Source: Pseudomonas mandelii (GTDB lineage Bacteria > Pseudomonadota > Gammaproteobacteria > Pseudomonadales > Pseudomonadaceae). Taken from it: DNA of 64,000 nt. Numbering within the stretch: position 1 is the stretch's first letter; every line of letters begins with the position of its first letter. A model generated the notes under the pieces. The model saw only the letters and a program-made list of their open reading frames with translations, searched no databases and was not told the DNA's origin. Shown piece by piece: positions 37,852-46,902 of the stretch. The stretch covers positions 372,001-436,000 of the forward strand of contig NZ_RCZA01000001.1 in assembly GCF_006438925.1 (NCBI RefSeq), in the 5' to 3' direction. Made by a program: the position numbers and the translations under genes.

Positions 37852-39758
37852 GACAGAGCCTCCAGCTCCGCCTGCATGCTTTCAAGCAATTCCAGCGCTT
37901 CCATCCAGGCTTCTTCCAGCTCGGCTTCACGGACCTTCAGCTTGGCCTGTTCGGCCAGCAGATCACGCAAATCGTTCTTGCGCGCCGGCTCGTAAATGTC
38001 GCTGTCGCCGAGGCTGGTATCGATCTTCGCCAGTTTCTCGTGCAGCTTGCCCAGCTCGGCTTCGAGCTTGTCAGCCTCGCGCTTGTGCGGTGCCAGTTGC
38101 TGACGCAACGCAGCCGCCGCCTGGCGCTGGGCTTTCTTGTCGGTCTTGTCCGGGTTGACCGGCGTATTGCTGACCGGGGCGTTGCGCTGACGGTAGTCCA
38201 CCAGCCAACGGGTGTAGTCTTCCAGGTCGCCGTCGAACTCCTCGACCTTGCCGTCCGCCACCAGATAGAAATTGTCAGTGGTGCTTTTGAGCAAATGGCG
38301 ATCGTGGGAGACCACCAGTACCGCGCCACTGAATTCCTGAAGAGCCATGGTCAGCGCCAGGCGCATTTCCAGGTCCAGGTGGTTGGTCGGTTCGTCGAGC
38401 AGCAACAGGTTCGGCCGGCCCCAGGCGATCAATGCCAGCGCCAGTCGGGCCTTTTCGCCACCGGAGAAGTTCAGCACCGGCTCATCGATACGCGCCCCGC
38501 GGAAGTCGAAACCACCGAGGAAGTCGCGCAGCGTCTGCTCGCGCTCGGTCGGCGCCAGGCGCTGCATATGCAGCAACGGGCTGGCCTTGGAGTCGAGTGA
38601 GTCCAGCTGATGTTGGGCGAAGTAGCCAACGACGGTGTTCTCGCCACGGGTCAGTCGGCCAGACAACGGCTCAAGTTCACCGGCAAGGTTTTTGATCAGG
38701 GTCGATTTACCGGCACCGTTCGGGCCAAGCAAACCGATCCGCGCACCGGGGGTCAGTTGCAGCTTGACCTTCTCCAGCACGGCTCGCTCGCCGTAACCCA
38801 GTCGGGCGTCGGAGAGGTCAATCAACGGACTGGAGATTTTCACTGATTCGCGGAAAACGAAATCGAATGGCGAATCGACGTGGGCGGCGGACAGTTCTTC
38901 CATCCGCTCCAGCGCCTTGATCCGGCTCTGGGCCTGACGGGCCTTGGTGGCCTGGGCCTTGAAGCGGGCGATGTAGCTTTCCATGTGCGCACGTTGCGCC
39001 TGCTGCTTCTCGTAGGCCTGCTGTTGCTGGGCCAGACGTTCGGCACGGGCGCGTTCAAAGGCGCTATAACCACCGCGATACAGGGTGATCTTGCGCTGAT
39101 CGACGTGGGCCACATGATCGACCACGGCATCGAGGAAGTCCCGGTCGTGGGAAATCAGCATCAAGGTGCCGGGATAGCTTTTGAGCCATTCTTCGAGCCA
39201 GATGATGGCGTCGAGGTCCAAGTGGTTGGTCGGTTCGTCGAGCAACAACAAGTCCGAAGGGCACATCAAAGCCTGCGCCAGGTTCAGACGCATCCGCCAA
39301 CCACCAGAGAAATCTCCTACCTGGCGATCCATCTGTTCATTGGTGAACCCAAGGCCAGCCAGCAGTTTTCGGGCCCGGGCATCGGCGGTGTAACCGTCGG
39401 CGCTGTCGAGTTCCGAGTGCAGGCGGGCCTGAGCGGTACCGTCATGGGCCGCTTCGGCTGCCGCGAGGTCGCGTTGCACCTCGCGCAGGCGCAGGTCGCC
39501 ATCGAGCACATAGTCGACCGCCACGCGATCGAGGGTGTCGATCTCCTGGCGCATGTGGGCGATGCGCCAGTCCGCCGGCAGGAAGCAATCACCCGAGTCC
39601 GGGTGCAGGTCACCCAGAAGCAAGGCGAACAGGCTCGATTTGCCGGCGCCGTTGGCACCGATGAGGCCGGCTTTGTGGCCGGCGTGCAGGGTCAGCTCGG
39701 CGTCTTCTAGCAGACGTTGAGGGCCACGCTGTAAAGTCAGGTTCTGAAGTCGAATCAT
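37848..39758 (-). CDS. yheS: ABC-F ATPase YheS
   Basis: A 636-residue soluble ABC-F protein that acts on ribosomes. Two ATPase domains each have a Walker A (GANGAGKSSLFALLLG near 38; GPNGAGKSTLIKNLAG near 345), signature (FSGGWRMRLNLAQAL; FSGGEKARLALALIAW) and Walker B (LLLLDEPTNHLDL twice). They are joined by the basic linker that enters the E site. A C-terminal coiled coil (residues about 540-636) is present. Start ATG 39758 gives the normal length; an upstream reading to 39791 has no support. Confidence 0.93.
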   Translation of the reverse strand: MIRLQNLTLQRGPQRLLEDAELTLHAGHKAGLIGANGAGKSSLFALLLGDLHPDSGDCFLPADWRIAHMRQEIDTLDRVAVDYVLDGDLRLREVQRDLAAAEAAHDGTAQARLHSELDSADGYTADARARKLLAGLGFTNEQMDRQVGDFSGGWRMRLNLAQALMCPSDLLLLDEPTNHLDLDAIIWLEEWLKSYPGTLMLISHDRDFLDAVVDHVAHVDQRKITLYRGGYSAFERARAERLAQQQQAYEKQQAQRAHMESYIARFKAQATKARQAQSRIKALERMEELSAAHVDSPFDFVFRESVKISSPLIDLSDARLGYGERAVLEKVKLQLTPGARIGLLGPNGAGKSTLIKNLAGELEPLSGRLTRGENTVVGYFAQHQLDSLDSKASPLLHMQRLAPTEREQTLRDFLGGFDFRGARIDEPVLNFSGGEKARLALALIAWGRPNLLLLDEPTNHLDLEMRLALTMALQEFSGAVLVVSHDRHLLKSTTDNFYLVADGKVEEFDGDLEDYTRWLVDYRQRNAPVSNTPVNPDKTDKKAQRQAAAALRQQLAPHKREADKLEAELGKLHEKLAKIDTSLGDSDIYEPARKNDLRDLLAEQAKLKVREAELEEAWMEALELLESMQAELEALS

Positions 39759-39808
39759 AATGGCGGCGGAGTCTACCAGCTTCGCTCGCAACTGGCGCGA
39801 GTAGCACT

Positions 39809-40273
39809 ATGTCCTCTGACCTGTGGAGCTTTTCCCTTAGTACTTACGCCCGTCCCGGCGTTGAACCCGCATGCCTGCAATTACAGTCGGCGGGTATCAA
39901 TGTGTGCTTGCTGCTCTGCGGGCTGTGGCTGGGAGAACGTGGCGTCGCCTGTAACGAACAACGATTGCAGCAACTGCGTAGCGTGGCCGAGCCGTGGGAC
40001 GCAGACGTGGTGCAACCGCTGCGAGCCTTGCGGGTGAATTGGAAAGTCGTTGCCACCGACGATAGCGAACTGAATGCTTTGCGCGAGCAAGTGAAGGCAC
40101 TCGAACTGGAAGCCGAGCGACATCTGTTGGTGCGACTGGAACGATCGGCGTTGAGTTGGCCGCAAGGTGAGGCGACCGATCTATCGGCCTGGCTGGAAGG
40201 TGTAACGGCAGGCGCCGCCCACCTGGACCGCGACGCGCTGCATCAGCTGCGCGTCGCGGTAAGCAGCACTTAG
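39809..40273 (+). CDS. TIGR02444/DUF2390 family protein
   Basis: A 154-residue conserved protein starting MSSDLWSFSLSTYARPGVEP, with NVCLLLCGLWLGERG near residue 31. It is largely helical and has no signal sequence. Function is unknown. It reads divergently from yheS and its last 4 bases overlap the end of algP on the other strand. Confidence 0.85.
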   Translation: MSSDLWSFSLSTYARPGVEPACLQLQSAGINVCLLLCGLWLGERGVACNEQRLQQLRSVAEPWDADVVQPLRALRVNWKVVATDDSELNALREQVKALELEAERHLLVRLERSALSWPQGEATDLSAWLEGVTAGAAHLDRDALHQLRVAVSST

Positions 40274-41391
40274 GAAGCGCTGGGTGGGGTGGTTGCTGCG
40301 ATCGATGCGGCGGCCGGCGTTGGTGCTGGCGTGGCTGTCGAGGTGGCTGCGGCTAAAGCAGATGTTGCTACCGGAGCCGGGTTGGCTGGCTTGGCAACTG
40401 GCGCGGCGGCCGGCTTGGCGGCAACCGGTTTTTTCACCGCTGGTTTTGCAGCCGGTTTGGCAGCGGCAGGTTTGGCTGCTGGTTTCGCTGCAGCAGGTTT
40501 TGCAGCAGTGGCTGGCTTGGCTGCGGCTGGTTTTGCAGCAGCAGTTTTGGCAGCCGGTTTGGCTGCAGCTTTTGCAGCTGGTTTTGCAGCTGGCTTGGCA
40601 GCTGTTTTAGTCGCGACTGATTTCGCGGCAGGCTTGGCAGCAGGTTTCGCAGCGGCAGTTCTAGCCGTTGGTTTTGCGGCCGGTTTGGCAGCTGCTTTCG
40701 CCGCTGCAGTTTTCGCCACCGCCGGTTTAGCAGCAGCGGTTCTTGCAGCCGGTTTAGCGGCAGCTTTTTTGGCAGCGGCTGGCTTGGCGGCAGGTTTGGC
40801 GGCGGCTGTTTTTGCAGCCGGTTTTGCAGCGCTTGCAGCGACTGGTTTTTTCGCCGCAGGTTTAGCGGCAGGTTTTGCTGCGGCTTTCACCGGTGCTTTG
40901 GCAGCCGGTTTGGCGGCAGACTTGGCCGGTGCTTTTGCAGCAGCCGGTTTGGCAGCGGCTTTCTTGGCAGGAGCCGCAGCAGGCTTGGCCGAACGCAGGG
41001 ACAACGCCTTGCCGACAGCCTCTTGTACACGACCGACGCCCTGGGCCAGTTTCAGGCTTTCTTGAGCATCGCGCTTGAGTTGCAGAATGTAGCTGCGAGT
41101 TTCGGATTGACGATCCTTGAGGGCATCGAGCAAGTCCTCAAGCTCCTTCACCGCTCCCTTGGCTTTGGCTTGTGCCTTGGCCTTGCCGGCCGCCGCAGCG
41201 TCCTGCAATTTGGTACGGGACTTGTGCAATTTTTCTTGCGCTTTTCCGCGTTGCTTTTCCAGTTTGGCGAGCAGTTTTTCAGCATCAGCCAAGGCTTGGG
41301 AACAAGCGTTTTCCAAGTGCTCGAGCAAGCTGCCCGAGAGTTGTTGGAGTAAGTGCAACGGAGTATTTACAGGCTTCTTGGTGGCCGACAT
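40270..41391 (-). CDS. algP: Alginate regulatory histone-like protein AlgP (AlgR3)
   Basis: A 373-residue basic, Ala/Lys/Pro-rich protein. The N-terminal 125 residues form a helical Phasin-like or coiled domain (LLQQLSGSLLEHLENACSQ). From about residue 135 the chain is dominated by irregular KPAA/AAKPA repeats resembling the tail of histone H1. It binds DNA and in P. aeruginosa contributes to algD activation; the effect here is unknown. The gene lies in the conserved algP-fkbP-algQ cluster. The reverse strand of the repeat is also open, which is a composition artefact. Confidence 0.92.
   Translation of the reverse strand: MSATKKPVNTPLHLLQQLSGSLLEHLENACSQALADAEKLLAKLEKQRGKAQEKLHKSRTKLQDAAAAGKAKAQAKAKGAVKELEDLLDALKDRQSETRSYILQLKRDAQESLKLAQGVGRVQEAVGKALSLRSAKPAAAPAKKAAAKPAAAKAPAKSAAKPAAKAPVKAAAKPAAKPAAKKPVAASAAKPAAKTAAAKPAAKPAAAKKAAAKPAARTAAAKPAVAKTAAAKAAAKPAAKPTARTAAAKPAAKPAAKSVATKTAAKPAAKPAAKAAAKPAAKTAAAKPAAAKPATAAKPAAAKPAAKPAAAKPAAKPAVKKPVAAKPAAAPVAKPANPAPVATSALAAATSTATPAPTPAAASIAATTPPSAS
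40330..40990. repeat. Tandem KPAA-coding repeat within algP
   Basis: Many degenerate 12- to 15-base units (reverse-strand GCNGGTTTNGC type) encoding AAKPA-like peptides. Such an array is liable to slippage, so copy number may differ among strains. Confidence 0.85.
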
Positions 41392-41583
41392 GGTTTACCT
41401 CCTGGCTGACGTGGGTGCGGCTCATACTAGACCTCTGCTGCTACCGCCGCTAGGGCATGTTGACAGTATCCAAAGCGCTGCGTTGCAACGGATTGAAATT
41501 CTTCTGCGCTTGCGCAAAACCAGTTCACCGTCGAGCGCATTCACACTGGCATAATCCACCGCATCTCAGGTCGGAGAGTGCCC

Positions 41584-42249
41584 ATGTCGCGCTACCTTTT
41601 TTTATCACTGTGCGTGTTTTTTTCCGTGGCCCAGGCCGCCGAAAAAACCAAAGAAAATGACACTCATGATCTCTCTTACAGCCTGGGCGCAAGCCTCGGC
41701 GAACGCCTGCGCCAGGAGGTTCCCGATCTGCAACTTCAGGCGCTGATCGAAGGCTTGCAACAAGCTTATCAAGGCAAACCCCTGGCGCTGAAAGATGAGC
41801 AGATCGAACAGATTCTTGCCGAGCACGAAGCCCAGGTCGCCTTGCAACCGAGCATGCCGCAAAGCGAAGTTGCCCTCGAAAAAGAGCAGGCTTTTCTCGC
41901 CGAGGAAAAAACCAGACCGGGCGTTCGTGAGCTGGCCGATGGAATATTGCTAACGGAGTTGGCGCCAGGCACGGGTGCCAAAGCTGGCCCCAACGGCAAA
42001 GTCCAGGTGCTGTATGTCGGTCGTCTTCCCGACGGCACGGTGTTCGATCAGAACAGTCAGCCGCAGTGGTTCAGTCTCGACAGCGTGATCAGCGGATGGC
42101 GCAGCGCGTTGCAGCAAATGCCGGTCGGTGCGAAATGGCGTCTGGTAATTCCATCGGCCGAAGCCTATGGCGCCGAAGGTGCCGGCGACCTGATTGCACC
42201 GTTCACACCGCTGGTATTCGAAGTCGAATTGCGCGGTGCCACAGGCTGA
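41584..42249 (+). CDS. FKBP-type peptidyl-prolyl isomerase
   Basis: A 221-residue periplasmic or membrane-linked FKBP/FkpA-type isomerase. The signal MSRYLFLSLCVFFSVAQA is followed by a helical dimer domain (YSLGASLGERLRQEVPDLQL) and a C-terminal FKBP domain (VQVLYVGRLPDGTVFDQ, WRSALQQMPVGAKWRLVIPS, YGAEGAGDLIAPF). The ATG at 41584 has a GGAGAG site, so I reject the GTG six bases upstream. It assists folding of exported proteins. The next gene, algQ, is convergent. Confidence 0.92.
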   Translation: MSRYLFLSLCVFFSVAQAAEKTKENDTHDLSYSLGASLGERLRQEVPDLQLQALIEGLQQAYQGKPLALKDEQIEQILAEHEAQVALQPSMPQSEVALEKEQAFLAEEKTRPGVRELADGILLTELAPGTGAKAGPNGKVQVLYVGRLPDGTVFDQNSQPQWFSLDSVISGWRSALQQMPVGAKWRLVIPSAEAYGAEGAGDLIAPFTPLVFEVELRGATG

Positions 42250-42261
42250 ATAGCGGAAACG

Positions 42262-42290
42262 AAAAACGGCGCGCATAGCGCACCGTTTTT
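42262..42290. terminator. Terminator between the FKBP gene and algQ
   Basis: AAAAACGG(C)GCGC pairs with GCGC(A)CCGTTTTT around a short loop; one wobble in the stem; works for both converging genes. Confidence 0.85.
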
Positions 42291-42312
42291 GGAGGTTTTG
42301 CAGGAAGGGGGT

Positions 42313-42771
42313 TCAGGCCTGAACCGGGTCCTCTTCCTTGTGAGCGGTGTGCAGCACTTCGATCAGGCAGTCTTCCAGCTCGAAGCGCTCGTGCAACAGG
42401 CCACCCAGCTCTTTGAATTTCTCTGCCACGCATTGACCTGCATCACACAGGTCATTGAACGCTAGCAGCTTCTCGGTGATGACATCGATGCGAGGGTAGA
42501 TGGTCTCGGCCAACTCAAGCCCGCGAGTGTCACCAAACGCTTTGGCTTCACCGGTCAGCTGTTCGTAGATCTCGAAGTGCCCGGCAGACACGTAATCGAC
42601 CAGCACGCCGCAGAATTCCTGCAACGGCTTACGGTTCTCACCCAGTGCCTCAGGCTTGGCGCCGAGAGCATCATAGGCCCGAACCAGTTCGTGACGCTCC
42701 TGCAACCAGCGATCGATCAGCAGATGCACTCCACCCCAACGTTCCTGAGCATTCTGACAACTTTCGAGCAT
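42313..42771 (-). CDS. algQ: Anti-sigma70 factor AlgQ (Rsd family)
   Basis: A 152-residue helical regulator of sigma70 (Rsd/AlgQ). The N-terminal [20 protein letters not shown] and the [22 protein letters not shown] segment are family features. It sequesters RpoD region 4, shifting RNA polymerase to alternative sigma factors. In P. aeruginosa it affects alginate and pyoverdine genes. ATG 42771 is preceded by AGAGAG; the upstream in-frame start is less likely. Confidence 0.93.
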   Translation of the reverse strand: MLESCQNAQERWGGVHLLIDRWLQERHELVRAYDALGAKPEALGENRKPLQEFCGVLVDYVSAGHFEIYEQLTGEAKAFGDTRGLELAETIYPRIDVITEKLLAFNDLCDAGQCVAEKFKELGGLLHERFELEDCLIEVLHTAHKEEDPVQA

Positions 42772-42950
42772 GGTGATCTCTCTTCCCTTGTGGGTCATGC
42801 TGCCCTACACCCGTCGCCACACTTGAAGGTCAAGTATCGGCCAGGCAGAGCGTCATTCGAGCAACATAATTCCAATGACACGTGCGGGCCAGATTATGCC
42901 CGCGCGACAATGGCTTCAAGGTACGCAGGAGATAAAGTTCATACAAGTGT

Positions 42951-43502
42951 TTAATCACCCGCCGGCGCCCGGTGCGACGAACCGCCGCTGGGCGGTCGCA
43001 GACAGGCTTTCCAGACAACGCGCAGCAGCTGATAAATTCCCAGAATTGTCATCGCCATGAAGAACAGCAGACTCCATTCAGGAATGCTCAGGTCGAACAG
43101 TGTCCAGGAAATCTCCGCGCACTCTGCCTCCCCTTTAAACATCTGCGTCACCTGACAAAACCAGGGCATGTCCTCGTACTGAACTGCCAGATTGGGCGAG
43201 CACGTCAACAGCTGATGCATTGGATCGCTCTGCAGCAATACCTGCCGCCACGCCGTGACCGTACCCGCCATACTGCAAAACAGCGCGAGCATCCAATACA
43301 GGAAAGACCCGAAGCGGCCCGGCCCATGTACCGAAGCCACCAGGCAGATACCTGTGAGCAACGCGAGGCAAAAGCGCTGCAACAAGCACAACCCGCAAGG
43401 CTTGAGGCCGACCGCATATTCCAGGTAATAGGACACGCCCAAGGCCAGGGCACCTGCAATGAAAGCCATGAAAAACAAGGAGCGTGAGCAGGCCAAAGAC
43501 AT
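42951..43502 (-). CDS. dsbB: Disulfide bond formation protein DsbB (DsbH)
   Basis: A 183-residue inner-membrane protein with four helices that reoxidises DsbA using quinone. The first periplasmic pair is C36/C39 in LKPCGLCLLQRF, and the second is C101 and C116. Both pairs are intact, so it should be active. The C-terminal tail is short and Pro/Gly-rich. The C-terminal half of its upstream region has possible alternative hairpins (43629-43666). Confidence 0.92.
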   Translation of the reverse strand: MSLACSRSLFFMAFIAGALALGVSYYLEYAVGLKPCGLCLLQRFCLALLTGICLVASVHGPGRFGSFLYWMLALFCSMAGTVTAWRQVLLQSDPMHQLLTCSPNLAVQYEDMPWFCQVTQMFKGEAECAEISWTLFDLSIPEWSLLFFMAMTILGIYQLLRVVWKACLRPPSGGSSHRAPAGD

Positions 43503-43628
43503 GGCATTTCCGTAACAGTAGAGACAGGCGGTTACGGTAGAGGAAAGCGCGGCAGCCTTTCAAGGCAGGCCAGCGGGGACACTTCAACAGAGGTGTAGGG
43601 AATTCCCGACAGGAACGAGAGGATTAGG

Positions 43629-43666
43629 TGTAGTCCTCTGTAGGACTCTGCCGCTGACGGACTACA
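43629..43666. promoter_or_regulatory. Mutually exclusive hairpins upstream of dsbB
   Basis: TGTAGTCC at 43629-43636 can pair with GGACTACA at 43659-43666. An inner AGTCCT (43632-43637) can instead pair with AGGACT (43642-43647). The two structures exclude each other. It lies about 130-160 bases before the dsbB start; whether it is transcribed in that leader is unknown. Confidence 0.35.
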
Positions 43667-43731
43667 AAGGTAAAATCCCGACAGTTTGCAGGCAACTGGA
43701 TCGCTCCTTCGAGCGACCCGTCATCCACTCT

Positions 43732-44970
43732 TCAAGCGTGAACAGGAACCGGCAACGGTGCCGCCAGCAAGCGCTCGTCCAACAAGCCCAAGCCCTCCTG
43801 GAACAACTGATTGCTGCGCTCGGTGTCACCCAGCTGCGCCAGCAGCCGCGCCAGTTCCGCGCAGGCTTCCGGGTTGCGCTGCACCCGCAAGCTGCTTTCC
43901 AGATAATCCCGGGCCTTGCCCCAAAGGCTGCTTTGCAGACACAAGCGCCCCAGAGTCAGCAGCAGGCTCGGATCGGCCGGATGATCCTTGAGCCAGCCCT
44001 CGGCGGTGTGCAGTTGACGTGCCGGATCGCTACCGCGAACGAGTCCGTAGAGGCGCGCCAGATGACTGTCGTAGTTGCGCTTGAGCGCCGTTCGCAGGAT
44101 CTCTTCGGCCTCGACCTGAGCACCCAGTTGCCGAAGCTGCTCGGCATAAGCGAGCACCAGTTGCGGCTCCTGACGTTGAGCTGAGGTCAACTGCTGCCAG
44201 GCGCGATTGAGCGCTTGCAAGCCGACCGTCCCGTCTTCTTCCTGATGCGCCGCCAGGGACAGGTTCTCACCCCAGGCCCGGCGTTCCAGTTCGGCCAGCT
44301 CGGCCGGTGGCAGGACTTTGTCCTTGCGTAGCTCCGGCAGCAGACGAATCACCGCCGACCATTCGCCCCGCTGTTGGTACAAGCGCTGTAACTGGCGCAA
44401 GGTCTGGACGTTATGAGGATGACGTTCGTGCATGGCCTGCAGGGTCACCAGGGCGCCTTCGGTATCGCCGCGGTCAGTCTGCAATTGCGCGTGGCTCAGG
44501 GCAATCGCCAACTCTGCCTGGGGTTGTCGCTCTAGAGCGCGCTCCAGCAGGTTGTCGCTTTCCTCATATTGACCTTGTTCGTTCGCGGCCCGGGCAGCGC
44601 CGAGGTAGTAAAGCAGAGGCTGGCGCTCGGCTTCCGCAGCCCGATGCAGATGGCGCTGCGCACTGGCCCAGCGACCTTCGGCCAGATCCAGCTGACCGTG
44701 CTCAATCGCCACCTGCACACGGCGACTGCGATTGCGCCGCGACCAGGGATTGACCACGCCGCTGGAGGTCGTCACCAATTCGATCAACGCCTTGATGCCC
44801 CAGAACACCAGCCAGAGCACGGCGACCAACGCCAGGGTTGCCCACAGGCTCGATTCGTAACGGAAGCTTTTATAGGCGATCAGCACGTAACCGGAATGCT
44901 CGGCAATCGCCAGCCCCAGCGCAGCAGCAGCGGCAATCACCAGGAACACGATTACATAGAGGCGTTTCAT
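43732..44970 (-). CDS. hemY: HemY-like TPR membrane protein of the heme operon
   Basis: A 412-residue protein with two N-terminal membrane helices (YVIVFLVIAAAAALGLAI and LWATLALVAVLWLVFWGI) and a cytoplasmic series of TPR helices (GRWASAQRHLHRAAEAERQP and following). It is the proteobacterial HemY, not protoporphyrinogen oxidase. It affects late heme synthesis and may scaffold the enzymes. It is the last gene of hemCDXY, overlapping hemX by 4 bases. Confidence 0.9.
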   Translation of the reverse strand: MKRLYVIVFLVIAAAAALGLAIAEHSGYVLIAYKSFRYESSLWATLALVAVLWLVFWGIKALIELVTTSSGVVNPWSRRNRSRRVQVAIEHGQLDLAEGRWASAQRHLHRAAEAERQPLLYYLGAARAANEQGQYEESDNLLERALERQPQAELAIALSHAQLQTDRGDTEGALVTLQAMHERHPHNVQTLRQLQRLYQQRGEWSAVIRLLPELRKDKVLPPAELAELERRAWGENLSLAAHQEEDGTVGLQALNRAWQQLTSAQRQEPQLVLAYAEQLRQLGAQVEAEEILRTALKRNYDSHLARLYGLVRGSDPARQLHTAEGWLKDHPADPSLLLTLGRLCLQSSLWGKARDYLESSLRVQRNPEACAELARLLAQLGDTERSNQLFQEGLGLLDERLLAAPLPVPVHA

Positions 44971-46118
44971 GGCGTCGCCTCCTGAGCCGTGTCCGCGGCA
45001 GGTTTGGCCATCGGTTTGATCGAGTCCTCGGCGTTGACATTACGCCGCTCCAGATACCCCTGAACCGCACTCAGCGTGCCGGTCAGGTCTGGCGTGACGA
45101 CGGTGACCGGTTGCTTGCTCAACTCGCCAACCTGCTCAAGCATCACTTTGCTCTGAGGATTGTCCGGGTTGAAGTTGCCCTTGAGCACGTCCCGCGCTTC
45201 GGCCAGCGCCTGGGTATAAACCACGGCCTGGCCATTGAGCGCGGCCCATTGCGCCTGCTCCAGCGCCAGGCTCAGGGCCAGGCGCACCTGGCTCAGGCTC
45301 TGCCCGGCCAGCAACGGACGCACATTCTTGTCGGCGTTAAAGTCGATGCGGATGTAGCGCGAGACCTGATCCCACCATTGCGCCCAACGACTGGCGCCGT
45401 CGCCATCGGCGGTGAGCCCCAACAGGGATTCACCACGGTCCTTGTACTCGGGTGCCAGCTCGGTGAGGCTGATTACCTGATCGCGCAGCGCCCCCAGTCG
45501 AAGGAACAGACCGGTGCGATCCGGCTGTTGGGTGCTACGCAATGCCACCAGCGTTTTGGCCACTTGCTCGCGAGCGGCAAAGGAACCCGGATCGTTCTGT
45601 TCGCGCAGAATTTCATCGGCGCCCTGCACCAAAGCCTGGGCACTGCTGATGTCCTGCAACGCGGAAAGACGCAAGCTGGCCAGGCGCAACAGGTGCTCGG
45701 CCTCGGCCAGACGCCAATCCTTGCGGCTGGCGCCGAGAACCGTTTCCAGACGTTGATTCAAGCGTTGCTGATCGCCTTGAAGTTGAGTGACCAAACGACT
45801 GCGTGCATCGAGCTCGTCGGCGGCAGGCATTTGTTCCAGGCGGGCAGTCAGGCGTTGTTCATTGAGCTTCAGGTCCTGCGCCTGATCGTTCAATGCCTGG
45901 ACCTGACTCAACTGTTGCTGAGTATTGGCTTGCAGGTGACGCACCTGCCAGACTCCCCAACCGCCCACGGCGACACCGGCAGCGCCCAGCAGCAGCGCGA
46001 CGATTGCCAGCCCATTGCCTCGGCGCTGCACTGCAGCAGACCCTGTTTCAACCGGTGCTTCAACCGGTGCATCGAGCACTGGCTGGACGTCATCTTTAGG
46101 CAAGGCTGTTTCGCTCAC
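44967..46118 (-). CDS. hemX: HemX-like protein (uroporphyrinogen-III methylase-like)
   Basis: A 383-residue membrane protein with a single N-terminal helix (NGLAIVALLLGAAGVAVGGW) after a Pro/Val-rich cytoplasmic tail. A long coiled-coil region (QLSQVQALNDQAQDLKLNEQ) and a globular C-terminal domain follow. It is often annotated as uroporphyrin-III C-methyltransferase, but methylase motifs are not visible, so I give it a structural or regulatory role. It follows hemD by 16 bases. Confidence 0.9.
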   Translation of the reverse strand: MSETALPKDDVQPVLDAPVEAPVETGSAAVQRRGNGLAIVALLLGAAGVAVGGWGVWQVRHLQANTQQQLSQVQALNDQAQDLKLNEQRLTARLEQMPAADELDARSRLVTQLQGDQQRLNQRLETVLGASRKDWRLAEAEHLLRLASLRLSALQDISSAQALVQGADEILREQNDPGSFAAREQVAKTLVALRSTQQPDRTGLFLRLGALRDQVISLTELAPEYKDRGESLLGLTADGDGASRWAQWWDQVSRYIRIDFNADKNVRPLLAGQSLSQVRLALSLALEQAQWAALNGQAVVYTQALAEARDVLKGNFNPDNPQSKVMLEQVGELSKQPVTVVTPDLTGTLSAVQGYLERRNVNAEDSIKPMAKPAADTAQEATP

Positions 46119-46134
46119 GTATCCATCCTTTGCA

Positions 46135-46902
46135 TTAGAGAACGGGTCCGGGATGCTCCCGTAACGCCGTCAGCAAAGCCGCGGCACTGGCGCCACGACA
46201 ATCCACAACTGTTTGGGCCCCGGCGGCACGTGCCAGCTCGGCGACCCGGGGGCTTGGAACAAACAACGGCAACCGCGCCAATTGCGGCCAGGCATCGCCG
46301 GCCAATTGATGCAGGTGCTCAAAACCCTGTCCACTGCTGACCACCAGCCCGTTCAAGCGTTCCGCTTCGATCAGGTCAGGCAGCGCTGCCGGCGGGTATT
46401 GCGGCAGGTCGCGGCGGTACAACTCCAGATACTCGACACTAGCACCAAGCTCGCGCAAACGCTCAGCCAGCAACTCGCGCCCGCCCTCCCCGCGCATGAT
46501 CAGCACGCGTGGACCGGGCCGCGCGATTGCCTCGCGCAACTGAGGAAGTTCAAGCAAGGCTTCGCTGTCATCGCCATCCACCGGAAAGCTGATGTCCAAC
46601 CCGCGATCCTCGAGGATCTGCGCGGTGGCTGCCCCCACGCTGAACCACTTCAAACGAGGGGGTTGCGGCCGATACCTGTCGAGCAGATCCACAGCAATTC
46701 TGGCGGCCGGTTTACTGACCACGATCACCGCGCAATAGCGACCCAGCCCCTGAATCACGTCGCGCATTGTGTCAGAGGCTGGAATCGGCTCGATCTCCAA
46801 AAGCGGCAAACTGCTGCTGAAAATCCCCTTTTCGGCCAAAAGACTGCTCAGCGCCACCGACTCATCCGCGGGACGCGTCAGCAGCAGGCGCCAGCCCGTC
46901 AC
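46135..46902 (-). CDS. hemD: Uroporphyrinogen-III synthase HemD
   Basis: A 255-residue enzyme that closes and inverts ring D of hydroxymethylbilane. The two-domain HemD fold is seen in [34 protein letters not shown] and the conserved Tyr near [16 protein letters not shown]. The C-terminal part carries [13 protein letters not shown] and [17 protein letters not shown]. The ATG overlaps the hemC stop by 4 bases. Confidence 0.94.
   Translation of the reverse strand: MTGWRLLLTRPADESVALSSLLAEKGIFSSSLPLLEIEPIPASDTMRDVIQGLGRYCAVIVVSKPAARIAVDLLDRYRPQPPRLKWFSVGAATAQILEDRGLDISFPVDGDDSEALLELPQLREAIARPGPRVLIMRGEGGRELLAERLRELGASVEYLELYRRDLPQYPPAALPDLIEAERLNGLVVSSGQGFEHLHQLAGDAWPQLARLPLFVPSPRVAELARAAGAQTVVDCRGASAAALLTALREHPGPVL

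Noticed and set aside
40289..41065. 258-codon Ala/Gly-rich plus-strand frame
   Set aside because: It is the reverse complement of the algP repeat.
43701..43716. TCGCTC-CTTC-GAGCGA hairpin as a terminator of hemY
   Set aside because: It lies upstream of, not after, the minus-strand hemY stop at 43732 only by a short distance and lacks a U-run; evidence is too thin.
44967..46118. Uroporphyrinogen-III C-methyltransferase activity for hemX
   Set aside because: No SAM-dependent methylase motifs; it is a membrane coiled-coil protein.
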